Source of the DNA: Gracilaria domingensis
Lineage: Eukaryota > Rhodophyta > Florideophyceae > Gracilariales > Gracilariaceae
Reading direction: 5' to 3'
Assembly: GCA_022539475.1 (NCBI GenBank)
Contig: VCMS01000186.1
Location: 1 to 64,000 of the forward strand
Length of the DNA: 64,000 nucleotides
Within the stretch, counting starts at the first letter, position 1. Each line of letters opens with the position of its first letter. The position numbers and the translations under genes are program-made. Positions 10,241 through 20,639 of this stretch are shown here, in pieces. The notes under the pieces are model-generated. The model was not told where the DNA came from. It saw only the letters and a program-made list of their open reading frames with translations, and did not search any database.

Positions 10241-11113
10241 ATGTATAACTCAGAAGTTAGAGCCCAAGAAGTAACTCCTCAGCAGCTGGCTAACGAAATA
10301 TTCGAAAATGGCTACGCCGTGATTAGTGATATTGACGCTACTCTGAAAAGAGCTGGGGAGAACATTCCTGCCGAAACAGTCAAATGCATGAAATACATCA
10401 ATGCACGCGTTGGTCTCGCAACTGCTACTGGGCGAGATATAGAGGATGCGGAGAGTTTCATGGAGCACCTGGGTGGCTACACTTTTGGCATCTCTGGAAA
10501 CCAAGGCGCACTGGGGAGATCATCCAATGGTACCAAAATTGATCAGGACCTTGACAGGGAAGGCTACGAAAGCTGTGCAGCCGAACTTGAGAGACTTGCA
10601 CTCTCCTTAAATGAATCACACGGACTTCACGAAGAGCGTCAACAAGCAGTTGTGAGCACTAGACAAGACAGTGGACTCCCTAACTTCACGTACAATGGAC
10701 TGTCGAAGTGGAAAACAGATGTTAACTCCGGTATTTCAAAAGTGTTGACATCCTTTCCGAACCTGGTTGCGTACCCTCAAGATGAAAACTGTGACATAGG
10801 GAACATTCGTTTCACCAAAAATAGTGGGGCGCTAGCCTTCGTTGAAAACGACCCCCAGTTCTACACACATTTAATCGTTGCTTTCGGGAATGCTTCCAAT
10901 GATTGCCCTTTATATGAAATGGCAACCCTGGCAGTTCATGTGAAGGGAGGCGACCATCCAGCAGCGGTAACATATCTTGTTGATGGGGTGGAGGACGTGC
11001 ATGAGACCATCAGAAGGGTGGCAGAAATGTACGGGTACAGAAAATGCAAGTGTCAATGGTTTAGAAATGCTCTTGGAATTTGTTTCAAGTGCTACGATGC
11101 CTGTAATACTTAG
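10241..11113 (+). CDS. HAD-superfamily phosphatase, trehalose-phosphatase-like
   Basis: Predicted 290 aa from the ATG at 10241; an upstream TTG extends the frame but is unlikely to be used. HAD motifs are in order: SDIDATL (nucleophile D30 and acid/base D32), ATATGRD (motif II region, residues 61-66) and FGNASNDCPLYEMA (216-228), which corresponds to the motif IV acidic loop that binds Mg2+. The end, VHVKGGDHPAAVTYLVDGVEDV, resembles the C-terminus of trehalose-6-phosphate phosphatases. Inference: a sugar-phosphate phosphatase, perhaps acting on trehalose 6-phosphate or a related compatible-solute phosphate. The first motif reads DIDATL where trehalose-phosphatases usually have DFDGTL, so substrate is uncertain. 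The C-terminus is Cys-rich (KCKCQWF...CFKCYDAC). No introns needed. Confidence 0.65.
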   Translation: MYNSEVRAQEVTPQQLANEIFENGYAVISDIDATLKRAGENIPAETVKCMKYINARVGLATATGRDIEDAESFMEHLGGYTFGISGNQGALGRSSNGTKIDQDLDREGYESCAAELERLALSLNESHGLHEERQQAVVSTRQDSGLPNFTYNGLSKWKTDVNSGISKVLTSFPNLVAYPQDENCDIGNIRFTKNSGALAFVENDPQFYTHLIVAFGNASNDCPLYEMATLAVHVKGGDHPAAVTYLVDGVEDVHETIRRVAEMYGYRKCKCQWFRNALGICFKCYDACNT

Positions 11114-11309
11114 CTAGGATATGAGATCTCAGTAATAAAAGTGTCGTATATATCTCAATACCCTTTTATGATTCATGGTGGTCTTTATCGTGCTGCTTTT
11201 CCTCGTAGCCGTACAAACGATTTGCGTACGCTTTCGAACACCAGTTGGCTTCATGTTGAACAGCTATTGCAGTGAAAGGTGTATATCAAGAATACGCTCG
11301 CTCTGGACG

Positions 11310-12002
11310 ATACAAGAACGGAGGCGAGACTTTAAATGGCGACTTACGCTGGGCACCCCCGCTTTCGGCAGCTCCTCCTAGCGCACTGCCAGTCTCGTCC
11401 GTGTCCGTGTCAGCTCCCTTCTGAGGTCGGTGTCCGTGCCGCTTCGAGCAGGTGCGATAGCGTCGGGTGTCGGCTACGTCGCGATTCGGAGCTATTGCAA
11501 AGGTCGCGTATTGTGCTAATAGTCGCGGACCAGGTGGGTGTGAAGCACTAGTTTTCTCTAGTTTGATATATGTGTATGGCGTGTGCAGCGAAATCACTGC
11601 CGGAAGTGCCGGGAGGAGTGTTTTGGGAGGTCTCCGGAGGGTGCCAGAATGTGACCAGAACGTGCCCGCGGGCGGGGCCGGTCGGTCGTGTTAGGGTAGG
11701 TACCCTAACACGACCGGAACCCCCCGCCCGCGGGCGTAAAATCGCACATTTTTCAAAACATCGCCCAAAACGTGCCCGCGGGCGAGGGGGGGTCCGGTCG
11801 TGTTAGGGTACCTACCCTAACACGACTGACCCCCCCCGCCCGCGGGTACGTTCTGGCCACATTCTGGCACCCTTCGGAGACCTCCCAAAACAATCCTCCC
11901 GGCACTTCCGACACCCACCGCGTCACCTCAATGCACCAACGCGGCTTCTCCATCCCTCAAACGCTCTCCAATTCCCACGTGCACCACACCTACCCTCTCT
12001 GC
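11310..12002 (+). repeat. Left arm of the long inverted repeat
   Basis: Pairs with 13122-13810. It contains two hairpins (11684-11715 and 11797-11826) and several GCCCGCGGGC self-complementary blocks. Confidence 0.8.
11684..11826. repeat. Two TTAGGG-containing hairpins in the left arm
   Basis: Hairpin 1 (11684-11715): 15-bp perfect stem GGTCGTGTTAGGGTA with a GG loop. Hairpin 2 (11797-11826): 14-bp stem GTCGTGTTAGGGTA with a CC loop. The two are near mirror images around the spacer with CGCACATTTTTCAAAA, and each is flanked by GCCCGCGGGC. Confidence 0.9.
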
Positions 12003-12139
12003 GATCACCATCTCGCTTCCGAAGTGCTACACGTCACTGAATCAGTGACCGAATCTGTAACATTGAGTGGTTCCCACCTGTTCTACAGGCTGCAGCAGTA
12101 TATGCACCAGGCTGTTGCAATTGTGCAACATGGCACTTG

Positions 12140-12585
12140 GAGCGGTTGGTCCAATCCGATTGCGAGAAATTGCAATCACCCTTCCCCTCTGCAATCGCAA
12201 TTGCAGTCTCGCTCACCGTTTGCATTCGCGATTGCAATCATCTCTCTCCTTCGTAATCAAGATTGCGATTGGGAGTTTTTGTGCAATCGCAATCGCAATT
12301 GCAATACAACGTAGATCTGGCAGCTCTCGTTATGTTCTACATTGTATGTTTAACTCTACGCTAATCTCAAACATAATATGAGAGTGTAGAGAAAGCTTTG
12401 TTTACGTACGAATAACTTTAGAACGGCGCTTTTCTGGATGTCAGCAGTATAGTCAATTGCAATCTGATTGCACATTGGGATTGCCATCTGCAATCAGATT
12501 GCAATCACTAGCTCTTAAAGCAATCGCCGATTGCCATTGGTCATTGCAATCGATTGCGCAAGCAATCGATTGGAACCAACCCCTG
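12140..12585. mobile_element. hAT-type MITE nested in the inverted-repeat loop
   Basis: The left end reads GAGCGGTTGGTCCAATCCGA and the right end, reverse-complemented, CAGGGGTTGGTTCCAATCGA, giving imperfect terminal inverted repeats with the CAGGG-type end common in hAT elements. Flanks are GGCACTTG (12132-12139) and CGCACTTG (12586-12593): an 8-bp duplication with one mismatch, the hAT target-site length. The interior is full of GATTGCAATC/GCAATCGCAATT motifs, as expected for subterminal transposase-binding repeats. 446 bp, no coding capacity. Confidence 0.65.
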
Positions 12586-13121
12586 CGCACTTGACCGGCA
12601 AGCGCGTGAGGGAGGTGTCCCACCACAGAATCCCCGTGAGCAGGCGAAGCTGCGATAGAGGCTACGAACTGTGACGCTTTGTGTTTGTGGCACAAAGATG
12701 GTAAGAGGAGAGGGCGAGCACGTACGGAAGGTTGTGAAGCGCGTTCGCAACGCCCTTCACACCCTGGTGTCAGCAGCGGTCGGTGTCGTGGCTTCTGAGT
12801 CAGACTGTGGTTGCGCGCAGTCGCTGGAGAGCACATCAGCGGCCCTCCGATGTGCTGCATGCGCGTAAGGAACTTAGGGATGAAATTGCGTCGTGTACCG
12901 TTGATGACTGGGGTAAAGATTAGTTTACTGAAAGTTATAAGTTGTTTCATAGCTTACCACTTGACTACGAAAGACTGCTATCGATGGCGCACTTAAGTAT
13001 TGCTGCGCCAGGGGCGGCCGCCGGGCCATCGGCGTTGCATCCAGTATATCAGCCCCCTTCGTGGAACACAGCGCAGAATGCAGAGATTCCCCCACATCAT
13101 TAACACTCGACACCATCCTCT

Positions 13122-13810
13122 TCTCTAGAGTAGGTGTGGTGCGCGTGGAAATTAGGGAGTGTCTGAAGGGTGGAGAAGACGGGATGGAGCATTGAGGTGA
13201 GGCAGTGGGTACAGGAAGTGCCGGGGGCTGTGTTTTGGGAGGTCTCCGGAAGGCGCCAGAATGTGGCCAGAACGTACCCGCGGGAGGGGGGGTCAGTCGT
13301 GTTAGGGTAGGTACCCTAACACGACCGGACCCCGCCCTCGCCCGCGGGCACGTTTTGGGCGATTTTTTGAAAAATGTGCGATTTTACGCCCGCGGGCGGG
13401 GGGTTCCGGTCGTGTTAGGGTACCTACCCTAACACGACCGACCCCTCCCCCCCCCGCCCGCGGGCACGTTCTAGCCACATTCTGGCACCCTCCGGAGACC
13501 TCCCAAAACACTCCTCCCGGCACTTCCGGCAGTGATTTCGCTGCACACGCCGTGCACATATATCAAACTAGAGAAAACTAGCGCTTCACGCCCACCTGGT
13601 CCGCGCCTCTTAGCACAATACGCGACCTTTGCAATAGCTCCGAATCGCGACGTAGCCGACACCCGACGCTATCGCACCTGCTCGAAGCGGCACGGACACC
13701 GACCTCAGAAGGAAGCGGACACGGACAAGGACGAGAATGGCAGTGCGCTAGGAGGAGCTGCCGAAAGCGGGGGTGCCCAGCGTAAGTCGCCATTTAAAGG
13801 CTCGCCTCCG
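13122..13810 (-). repeat. Right arm of the long inverted repeat
   Basis: Reverse-complement partner of 11310-12002, with hairpins at 13296-13325 and 13408-13439. Ends 60 bp before the start codon of the gene at 13870, so it may act on that gene's promoter. Confidence 0.8.
13296..13439. repeat. Two TTAGGG-containing hairpins in the right arm
   Basis: 13296-13325 has the stem GTCGTGTTAGGGTA with a GG loop; 13408-13439 has the stem GGTCGTGTTAGGGTA with a CC loop. Same arrangement as the left arm, inverted. Confidence 0.9.
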
Positions 13811-13869
13811 TTGTTTGCGCTGAAGCGAGGGATTCCACCGATGATGGAGAGGAGATACATCCTATCGAC

Positions 13870-15529
13870 ATGAGTGCTCCGCCTCCGGCGTTCCATGCAT
13901 ATGTCAGACTTTTCTTGGTTCTTCGCGATGCTTTGGCAAACAGCGATGGAGGCCCTGATCGGCCACGGGACGTGGGGTTTAGAGGGCTAATAGAGTTCTG
14001 CGCCGAGAACTATAAGGATATTCCGGAGGCAAGGAGGATGTTTGAGGAGGCCACTAACTCCAAGAACCTGCAGAACTTGACACTGCAACAGCTGCGAAAG
14101 AGTGTTGTGAATAACAAACCTGTGGAGCAAAGATATCTTGTAACGAAGCTTCTTGACAAGAAGGACGGGGATGAGGACCAGAGACTCCACGACTTTTTCC
14201 TTCTCTCTATGGATATGGGTATATACCTACCGGTGCGATGCCTGGTTGGTCATTTGAAAGAAGCATAAAATTGATGTGTGCGACGAGTTTCGAGGGGTTG
14301 CTCGAGCAGTGTATCACAACATGCTGACGTGGGCAAAGAGAGAAACAAGTGAGCTATGGCTCGAAGGTGAATGGCTCCCCCGAAATTGCGGTAACCGTGC
14401 CGAGAAGGTGGAAGACGCAACTGAGAGTGGGGAAGGGCTTATTGAGCCGGAGAAAAGTGGTTCATACATGGTTCCTAAAAACCCCGTGGAGTTGTTGGGC
14501 AGTTTTGGCATGTTCACACCGTCGGTAGAGGGGGGGCCAGATGCTTTGCTGAAGAAAATGGTTGAAAGCGAGTTGAAGGAGTTGAGCTGGGATGGTATTA
14601 GAAAAGCATCTCTTACCGACAGGTGTATACTGGAACTTTGTGCAGATATGTGTCTTAGGCAGAGAATGCGGCAGACCATGAGTGATGTCGTGGGCGCTCG
14701 GAAGAGAAATACGAGGGATAAACTATTCCTGCTCCTGGGGTACGATCTGATTTGGAGAAGAACAAAGCTGATAGAAGAGAATGCTGACGAACTCACAATG
14801 CAGTTGGAGGAAGCGCAGGAGAACATACTGCGTCTTGACGAAAATGGTGTACCGAACACTTCATGGTGGAGAAAAGCCCCATTTGTTGGTCTAAAGTACT
14901 CCAATGCGGACAATGTCGAGGATATGCCGACGGAAGATCAAGACTTGTTCTTCCGAAACCGTGCCGGGGTACAAGTACTGAAGGAGTTTATTGGGTATGA
15001 TGTGGAAGACAAGGATACGGGCACCTTTTTAGATGGCACAATACTGTTGCTCGCACGTTTGGACGCTTGGTTGTTGACGGTTGCGAGCCTTCTAAGTACG
15101 GATGTGTCAAGGGGTAGCCAGAGACAGAAACTGTTTACAAAGAAGTTTGCCCAACTGCTACCTCTGTGTTTAAAGAATGTTCTGGGGGATGTTAGGCAAC
15201 GTGTCTTGAGGACCAATTCCAGCGAGTTTCATAATTTTGGAACGACAACGGAAGATTGGACTAAGGTTCTTGGTAATGACATGAGAGAGGCTACATTTGG
15301 ATATCGAATGCCGTCGAACGGAAGACTTCACCTCACTGTGAAAGAACAATTTTTTATTGACAGTGTGAGCCGAAGATTGGGGTCTATTAGCGATTGCTTC
15401 GTTGGTGAATGCGAGGAAGGGGATATGGAGTTCAAGGAAATGGACATGAACGATTTCGGAAGTAACACAGGATCACAAGAAAAGGCACCACAAGGTGAAC
15501 ATGTAGAGGATGGAGCCCTTAATGTTTAA
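13870..15529 (+). CDS. Unknown protein, probably second gene of a Plavaka-like transposon, with a frameshift
   Basis: Not recognised. From the ATG at 13870, 132 codons stay open to a TAA at 14266-14268; the next frame is open from there (K-H-K-I-D-V-C-D-E-F-R-G-V) for about 420 codons to 15529. No ATG suits a separate second gene, so I read it as one ~550-codon gene with a single-nucleotide shift in or near the A run at 14267-14270. The protein is charged, mainly helical by appearance, with an acidic end (CEEGDMEFKEMDMNDF). Its stop codon overlaps that of the transposase on the other strand (TTAA at 15526-15529), which suggests the two form one mobile unit. A 7-nt intron is impossible; a sequencing error is possible. 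Confidence 0.5.
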
Positions 15530-18500
15530 GGCTGTACAAGATCAACGTGCTCAGTTGGTCCTTCATCTGAATCATGATAGAATCGATTGATGTAGAATCG
15601 GTGTTGAAACCATTGAAGTGGAGGACAAAAAGGTGGAGCAGGGTAGTTTGATCGAACAACATGGACAGTTCCCTGTAGTGCAGAAGCCGGAACCATCCCG
15701 TACCAAGGAGTTAACTCTACGATAGTCTCCGCTTTGGAATGACGAGGGAACGGAAGAGTGTGGTTCTTTTCATCGTTTGTAGCCCACGGTAAAGATATGC
15801 ATTTCAATATGTGGTCGATGTTTGTTGCGGGGGGTAAAACCTCGAAATACCGGACTAATGCCACCTCTGGTGCGGTAAGTGCAGAATCAAGGAGAGATAT
15901 TCGAATCAGAGCGACTACCTGGGCAACCCAAGTCTCTGAATCTTCTCCGCTTACCAATACAGTGGAAAACTTTGGCTTTCTACTGGGACCAAATGCTGGA
16001 GAAGCGAAGACACGTTGGATGATGGGGTATTTGGGTCGTCCCAGCTTAAGTGCCTTAGAAGACGAATCGAAGTGTTCAAGAGTCGGAACGAAACCGCCTT
16101 TCACGAGGGCCGAATTCACCAGAGTTATCCTTGTCTTTTCTGGGAAGTATGTAATAGAGTGCTCATCCAGTGTTTCTTTCACGAGACTGAGGAAAGGAGG
16201 AAGGGCTTGTTCACCAATTTGGTCAAGAATCGACCTTGTGTCCGTACTTGAGAACATCTCTCTAACAGCAGTCCATGTTTTTGAACTGAAAATACTTGAA
16301 ACACAATGTTGAAGAGCTCGTAAAGTGAAAGAACGCCCTCTCATTGCAAATCCAGGAAGCTGTGTGGAAGTTCCTGGTAAACCTGGATTACGCTGGTAAC
16401 GAGTATTGCCATTCCATTGCTTTCTAACATGTCCGTGCTCAATGGAGCGAATAGTCTCCTCCACAGCCGTTGCTGTTCTTCCGGACGTCTTTTTGTAGTG
16501 TCTCTTAAATAGCAGGTGTGCATGTTCGTATATGCCTGCGTCGTAGTACTTGATACTTCCCAGACGGCGAATATCGTCCACGAGATGATCGAGAAGATGA
16601 AACTTCAGAGTTCCCAGTCTGAAGGGATGAAAATCCGCCAGAGTCTTTGTTGCGGAACGCTTGAAGGCTTCAATCTCCGAACTAAGACACAGGAGAGAGC
16701 TTTCAGTCCAATACGGGTCACGATTGTATCTGAATAAGGTCAAAAGCAAGTCTGAGTACTGAGAGAAAACGGTTGTGATTGGGGCAACGTCCTGTTCTCC
16801 ACAGTATATGTCAAAGAATGCTCCTATGAAGGGAAAGACCATGTCAAGTGCTTTGTAGTTTTTGGCCTCCAGCATTCCACGGAGACCGTCTTTCGTGAAG
16901 ATACCATTCAAAGATTTGCCTTTGTCCTGCGTGGAGAAATCGATATGTAAACCTTTGGCAGGAGAATCGCGTTCTATGGCAGCTAGAATTGCGTTAGCAT
17001 GATTGAGGAGTTGGGTGCGTATCGTTCGAAATGAACGCGATGCAGATGTTCCTATTGTGGTGCACAGGGTGTCTGACTGCAGTCTCTCGATTGTGGCCGT
17101 TTTTATCAACTTTGAGATGCCGAGATGCAAGTTGTGTAATGGTTCGAATGAGAACAGACTGTATGGAGACAATCCCGGGATCATTCCAAGGCTTACGGAA
17201 GTTTCGAGGAACGAAGGAATGAGAGATATGGAATTTGAACGCATCAGAGTATCCGCTTGAGATCTCCTCTCCCTCGCACGACGTGGACGTCTTTCCGCCT
17301 CGTCTTTTTGTGCATGTTGCAAGATAGCTGTGTATGTCTTTCGGATGCTCTTCGTGTGCTTTTGAGAACGTCCGTTGAATGAGGTGGGAATAGGACTGCA
17401 TAAAGATGAGCGAGGGGCTTTGCATCTATGACACGGGCTTTCCGTTTTGGTCCCATGAAGAATGGACAGAATGTCCTTAGCCTCAGGAATATCCGCACAA
17501 TAACTTGCAAGCAGAGGATGGCACACTCGACTTAGTTTGTCTTCGCCGATGAACTGAAAACCTTTCTGCGTGAGATTTAGAATGGGCTCCAGGACTTGAC
17601 GAAGAGATTCTTGAAGGATTTGCATCCTGGACTCGCGTAGAGACTTGCTAGAAACGAATGGCATTGCGTCTGCTTCAGATGCGGAGACCTCGATCAGTGT
17701 GGTAGGGAAGTATGCCACTACTGTGAGGTCATCACGGATACACTTACGGCGAAGCTCGTCGGAGAAGTTGAGAAATATGAGGTGAAGAGGATAGGCGGTA
17801 ACCGATGTTTGCTTTAGAGTTGTTGAAGACTTATCGGTGTATACCTGCAGAAGACCTACGAAAGATTCACTGTAACTTATTTCTTGGGAGTGCCACACTA
17901 TTCTACTACCTAAAGAGCCCATGACCATTTCCTTAAGTTTTGAGGTGGCGTCTCTTGTGATAGAGCCGGACATGGGGTGAGATATTTTCGTGGAGTGGGT
18001 CTGAGGTATAGGGTGGAAGAATGTGTTCTCGTTGTTAGCCAACTGGAGCTGTTTCACAAGTGTCTGAACGGGGTCTCTCGTGTAGAGGGTGGCGCTGAAC
18101 TTACATCCTTCTGGCGAGACAGTTCTTCGATTGAAACCGTCCTTTGAGGCGTATTGTTCGAAAATGGCGTTCTTCAGTTCTGTACAGCGCTTGGAACTTG
18201 TTATGGTCTCGTTGAATCGCTTTTGCGAGAATCGCGGGTCCCGAAGTAGCCCAAATAGCTGGTCTGCCTCACGATGACCAAGGTTGGAAGCTACTGAAGC
18301 CAGAATAACAGTGAGATAATCCATATGCAAATCACCGAGGGCCTCCTCAGAAGGCACTGGGCGGGAACTGCTTCCCTGTTCCCGCTCTAATGACGCGGGA
18401 CCCGAGGAAGGAGAAACACAATGCGAAGTGTCCGGAATGCGAGGGGCGCACGGAGTGGGGTCAACGATGTCCTCGGACACCGGAGGCTCTGGAAGGCGAC

Positions 18501-18801
18501 AAGGGGCAGTGACCGTTTCGGAAGATGCGGGCGCGGGCGCGGAAAGCTTGAGACGCTTGCTTCTCCGAATGGACCGCCTATTGTCGTCTTTCAGCGCTGC
18601 TTTCAGATGAAACGGGCAATGGTTGACATGCTGTTGAAGGGATAAGACTCCTCGGCGAGTAACGAAGGGGCACCCACGCTTCTTATGTGTACCGTAGTAG
18701 ACCATGGGAAGAAGAAGTGAACGAGAAACGACGACAAAGACTGCAAGGGAAGGTCGTCCGAAGGGAGAAGGAGGTCGAGCGACAGTCAAGATCGACGTCA
18801 T
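15526..18801 (-). CDS. Plavaka-like (CMC/CACTA-group) DNA transposase
   Basis: A single 1091-aa frame from the ATG at 18801. An N-terminal zinc-finger-like motif (RGCPFVTRRGVLSLQQHVNH then C) at about residues 42-62 and a basic patch (RRSIRRSKRLK) suggest DNA binding. The centre has the block common to Plavaka-type transposases: VGLLQVYTDKSSTT, then VTAYPLHLIFLNFSDELRRK and DDLTVVAYFP. A C-x2-C motif (CHRCKAP), SFEPLHNLHLGISK and YDAGIYEHAHLLFKRHYKKT follow; these are the usual carriers of the remaining acidic residues. It cuts and pastes its element. The frame is intact, unlike the retroelements here, so the element may be recent. Ends of the element and terminal repeats were not identified. 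Family assignment is from motif shape. Confidence 0.75.
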   Translation of the reverse strand: MTSILTVARPPSPFGRPSLAVFVVVSRSLLLPMVYYGTHKKRGCPFVTRRGVLSLQQHVNHCPFHLKAALKDDNRRSIRRSKRLKLSAPAPASSETVTAPCRLPEPPVSEDIVDPTPCAPRIPDTSHCVSPSSGPASLEREQGSSSRPVPSEEALGDLHMDYLTVILASVASNLGHREADQLFGLLRDPRFSQKRFNETITSSKRCTELKNAIFEQYASKDGFNRRTVSPEGCKFSATLYTRDPVQTLVKQLQLANNENTFFHPIPQTHSTKISHPMSGSITRDATSKLKEMVMGSLGSRIVWHSQEISYSESFVGLLQVYTDKSSTTLKQTSVTAYPLHLIFLNFSDELRRKCIRDDLTVVAYFPTTLIEVSASEADAMPFVSSKSLRESRMQILQESLRQVLEPILNLTQKGFQFIGEDKLSRVCHPLLASYCADIPEAKDILSILHGTKTESPCHRCKAPRSSLCSPIPTSFNGRSQKHTKSIRKTYTAILQHAQKDEAERRPRRARERRSQADTLMRSNSISLIPSFLETSVSLGMIPGLSPYSLFSFEPLHNLHLGISKLIKTATIERLQSDTLCTTIGTSASRSFRTIRTQLLNHANAILAAIERDSPAKGLHIDFSTQDKGKSLNGIFTKDGLRGMLEAKNYKALDMVFPFIGAFFDIYCGEQDVAPITTVFSQYSDLLLTLFRYNRDPYWTESSLLCLSSEIEAFKRSATKTLADFHPFRLGTLKFHLLDHLVDDIRRLGSIKYYDAGIYEHAHLLFKRHYKKTSGRTATAVEETIRSIEHGHVRKQWNGNTRYQRNPGLPGTSTQLPGFAMRGRSFTLRALQHCVSSIFSSKTWTAVREMFSSTDTRSILDQIGEQALPPFLSLVKETLDEHSITYFPEKTRITLVNSALVKGGFVPTLEHFDSSSKALKLGRPKYPIIQRVFASPAFGPSRKPKFSTVLVSGEDSETWVAQVVALIRISLLDSALTAPEVALVRYFEVLPPATNIDHILKCISLPWATNDEKNHTLPFPRHSKAETIVELTPWYGMVPASALQGTVHVVRSNYPAPPFCPPLQWFQHRFYINRFYHDSDEGPTEHVDLVQP

Positions 18802-19038
18802 GCTGAGAACGGAGAATATATTTTGAGTTTAAATCACGTGCTTTCGTTCAAAAAGGAACGTAGGTACACGTCGATCTCAACACAAGGGTGTACTTCTCGT
18901 ATTATCTACCACTGGTTATAAACCTGTGATTTCGCAACGTTGTACGCTGTACACCTGTCCAATCTCGCACAGAAAAATAAATCTCTTCCCTCCGCCGCCG
19001 CCGCCGCGCCTCCGGCGTCCGACCTACCGTTACCGTCG

Positions 19039-19067
19039 CGCGTTCTACTCCGCCGGAGTAGAACGCG
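19039..19067. repeat. Perfect hairpin
   Basis: 13-bp arms CGCGTTCTACTCC / GGAGTAGAACGCG with a GCC loop. Confidence 0.9.
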
Positions 19068-19552
19068 AGGATGTGGATGGCACGGATCACGAGCGGCGCT
19101 CCGTCGTACCTTTCTCCGCCCTCGCACTCGCTACGAATTAGAGTCCGGGGAAGAGAATGAGGTACGCTTCATGTCCGCCTAATGGACGCCTCCATAAAGC
19201 GGACATCATCCGTATCTCACAGATGTATTCCGTGCAGTCTTTCCGTGCAGTCTTTTCGTACGTGCTTCCATATGCTTCTACGTATCTTTGTTCTAAACTA
19301 ACCAATCCTCACCACGTCTCTTCGCGCTCTGCGACATGTCCACGGCAGGAAATAAGCTTTGGGTTACTTTTGCGAGTTACTAGGTCCCTCGACTTTTCTA
19401 GCGCAACGTTTCTGTTTTGTTTTATCAATGGTACGTTCCATCGCATTTCAAATGTATCCAACGGAGCATTGACTAACTTATGGATATCTTCTGCTTGCGT
19501 ATACAGGCAAATGAATTTTGATGCGTACGTAGCTCACGAGTTGCAGCTGCAG

Positions 19553-19702
19553 GTTCCTCAAGTAGGGAACCATGCATCTGGGCATGGTTCCCTACATGAG
19601 GAACGGAGAGGATGAGGCACTTTGCGCCTCATCCTCTCGGAGTGCGTATTTGTTCTACCGATACCGCACTTTGGTGCAGGTGCCCTCTGCGGCATCTGCC
19701 GC
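19553..19702. repeat. Cluster of three consecutive hairpins
   Basis: 19553-19604: 23-nt arms (GTTCCTCAAGTAGGGAACC...) with one mismatch and a 6-nt loop. 19606-19638: arms GAGAGGATGAGGC / GCCTCATCCTCTC. 19685-19702: CTGCGGCA-TC-TGCCGCAG. They sit side by side with almost no spacer. Confidence 0.85.
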
Positions 19703-20278
19703 AGATTGCGCATACACCCGCTTCATCATGGGGAAATGGTACATGTAGTATAGCGAAGTAGTGGTTAGCAAAAGCGTTCGATAGAAGAATAGATACGAAT
19801 AAAACGGTATGATTTCATAATGGACATCATCTGTACTAGCAACAGTATTCCATGCGTTGCAGGGTATCATTCCGCAGAAGGTATCGTGTAATGTGCACCT
19901 TAATGGAAACTGAACATAGACTTCGCGAAATACCGTTCAGGTAGCCCTCGACTAAAGAACTAGCACGAGTGGAAAACCCACCAGTATTTACTTCACAGCG
20001 ATTCTGGACGACCCAAGCAATTATCTTCAAGATTTGAAATAATTGATCTCGATATTTTTTCAAAAAATTTACTGGACGACCCTTGCCACTTTCTGAACCA
20101 CCCTCGCCAAAAACTAGCAACTGCAAGAGACAGACGAAGCCGAGTCTTATTCTCTTCTGCGGCAGCCGAGATACTCGCCCCTGCTCACACCGAGAATCGC
20201 TCAATCCAGCTCGCAGAAACGCTGCCAACTCTCTTTCTTTCTGGGCTGCTACCACGAGCAACCCTCAATATGTAAATC

Positions 20279-20530
20279 GACTCGTACTGGTTATACACTA
20301 CAATATTAACGCTTCATGAACAGAAAGATTTTCGCCTCCGCCCCACAGTTGCGCGCCTCCGCGATTCCTTCGAAGCTCGCGAGATTAACTCTTTAGTTTG
20401 GATCTCCGGCCCCAAGAATCCGGCTGATGCTTTAACGAAGGTCAACCCCCATGCTTTCAAGCGTCTCAACTCTATGATGCGAAGTAGAGTGTTCCCTAGC
20501 GACGTCCCCAATTCGACTAGAACACTATAG
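20279..20530 (+). pseudogene. Ty1/copia RNase H C-terminal remnant
   Basis: The frame ending at the TAG at 20528-20530 reads DSYWLYTTILTLHEQKDFRL, then RPTVARLRDSFEAREINSLV and WISGPKNPADALTK. The D-S-x-x-L-x-T-T, L-R and W-x-x-G-x-x-N-x-A-D-x-L-T-K pattern is the characteristic end of copia Pol RNase H, followed by a short tail. I could not recognise RT, integrase or gag upstream, nor LTRs, so this is an isolated fragment. Confidence 0.8.
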
Positions 20531-20639
20531 AGAATGAATATCTCGTCTTTGTTAGGCTATTGTCTTTACTTCTTTGCTCTCCTTCGTGCCCTCTTTGACG
20601 CTCCGTTATTTCCCTTGTTTTCACTAATCTCTACCTTCT

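Larger units (their letters stand above)
11310..13810. mobile_element. Long-inverted-repeat (foldback-type) element
   Basis: About 690 bp at 11310-12002 recurs in reverse complement at 13122-13810, with high but imperfect identity. Matching landmarks include AACGGAGGCGAG, TTTAAATGGCGACTTACG, CTGGGCACCCCCGCTTTCGG, GCCGGGAGGAGTGTTTTGGG and CGCACCACACCTAC. The loop (12003-13121, ~1.1 kb) has no recognisable transposase and contains a separate hAT-type MITE. Outer ends are blurred by indels, so I could not define a target duplication. It fits a non-autonomous foldback or long-TIR (Mutator-like) element, or an inverted segmental duplication. Confidence 0.8.
18802..20278. other. Intergenic with several strong hairpins
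   Basis: No gene seen. It contains GC-rich CCGCCGCCG sequence at ~18,995 and the hairpins at 19039-19067, 19553-19604, 19606-19638 and 19685-19702 listed separately. Confidence 0.5.
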
